42,444 bases of DNA from Okeania sp. SIO2C9 (GTDB lineage Bacteria > Cyanobacteriota > Cyanobacteriia > Cyanobacteriales > Microcoleaceae), in NCBI RefSeq assembly GCF_010672455.1, contig NZ_JAAHGO010000012.1, forward strand, positions 312,651 through 355,094, in the 5' to 3' direction. Below are positions 42,402 through 42,444 of the stretch, in pieces. The notes beneath the pieces were generated by a model that made no database searches, was not told the DNA's origin, and was given only the letters and a program-made list of their open reading frames with translations. A program made the translations under genes and the position numbers. How positions within the stretch are numbered: the stretch's first letter is position 1; each line of letters starts with the position of its first letter.

Positions 42402-42444
42402 CAAAGGAGAATTAGGCTAAGGAAAATTCTTTGGCTTAATTATT

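Noticed and set aside
1-42444. tRNA or rRNA genes
   Set aside because: No cloverleaf with a GGTTCGANTCC-type T-arm or rRNA-like conserved block was noticed by eye on either strand. A dedicated tRNA search could still find one.

Overview
The window looks like chromosomal DNA of a filamentous, bloom-type marine cyanobacterium, close in style to Trichodesmium, Okeania or Moorena. The sequence supports this in several ways: an orange carotenoid protein next to its recovery protein, a nickel superoxide dismutase with its protease, a PEP-CTERM protein, WD40 serine/threonine kinases, scattered GCGATCGC (HIP1) octamers, heptamer tandem repeats, low GC content and low coding density. The genus is an inference; no rRNA or tRNA gene was seen.

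Layout. 1-2738: a patchwork of repeats holding a small Cys-rich peptide gene, a PEP-CTERM protein gene, a tnpB scrap, a reductase-gene scrap and a 315-bp perfect duplication. 2739-5843: an FAD-dependent reductase and mtnA (methionine salvage). 6776-14844 (minus strand): a signalling island with an Hsp70-like protein, two proteins sharing a related domain, and two zinc-ribbon/kinase/WD40 proteins. 15957-18170 (plus strand): a kinase, membrane segments and an FGE-sulfatase domain in one reading frame broken by one TAG codon. Its last 46 codons look like the variable region of a diversity-generating retroelement (DGR). No template repeat or DGR reverse transcriptase was found here, so diversification would have to work in trans. 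18268-19640: four degenerate 330-bp tandem units. 20449-24006: sodX-sodN, then ocp-frp and an EI24 membrane protein. 24493-33219: three broken tnpB genes interleaved with ilvE, a YqaE-like peptide and a thermospermine-synthase-like aminopropyltransferase. 33302-39303: a methyltransferase, thioredoxin, a small hypothetical protein and a glycosyltransferase gene whose 3' end is interrupted by a 2.4-kb group II intron. 40204-42401: argG and a decayed Uma2-type nuclease fragment.

How the parts relate. OCP and FRP form the photoprotective quenching and recovery pair. SodX is expected to cut the SodN leader. The Hsp70/kinase island and the divergent kinase-FGE gene share a conserved 83-bp upstream element that also encodes a tiny conserved peptide start, which hints at common regulation. 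The kinase-FGE gene with a probable hypermutated tip, next to Hsp70 and kinase-WD40 genes, is the best candidate for an unusual system in this window.

Much of the rest is small mobile repeats: at least six families of short elements with inverted-repeat ends, several nested in one another, plus 21-bp and 42-bp elements inserted inside tnpB genes.
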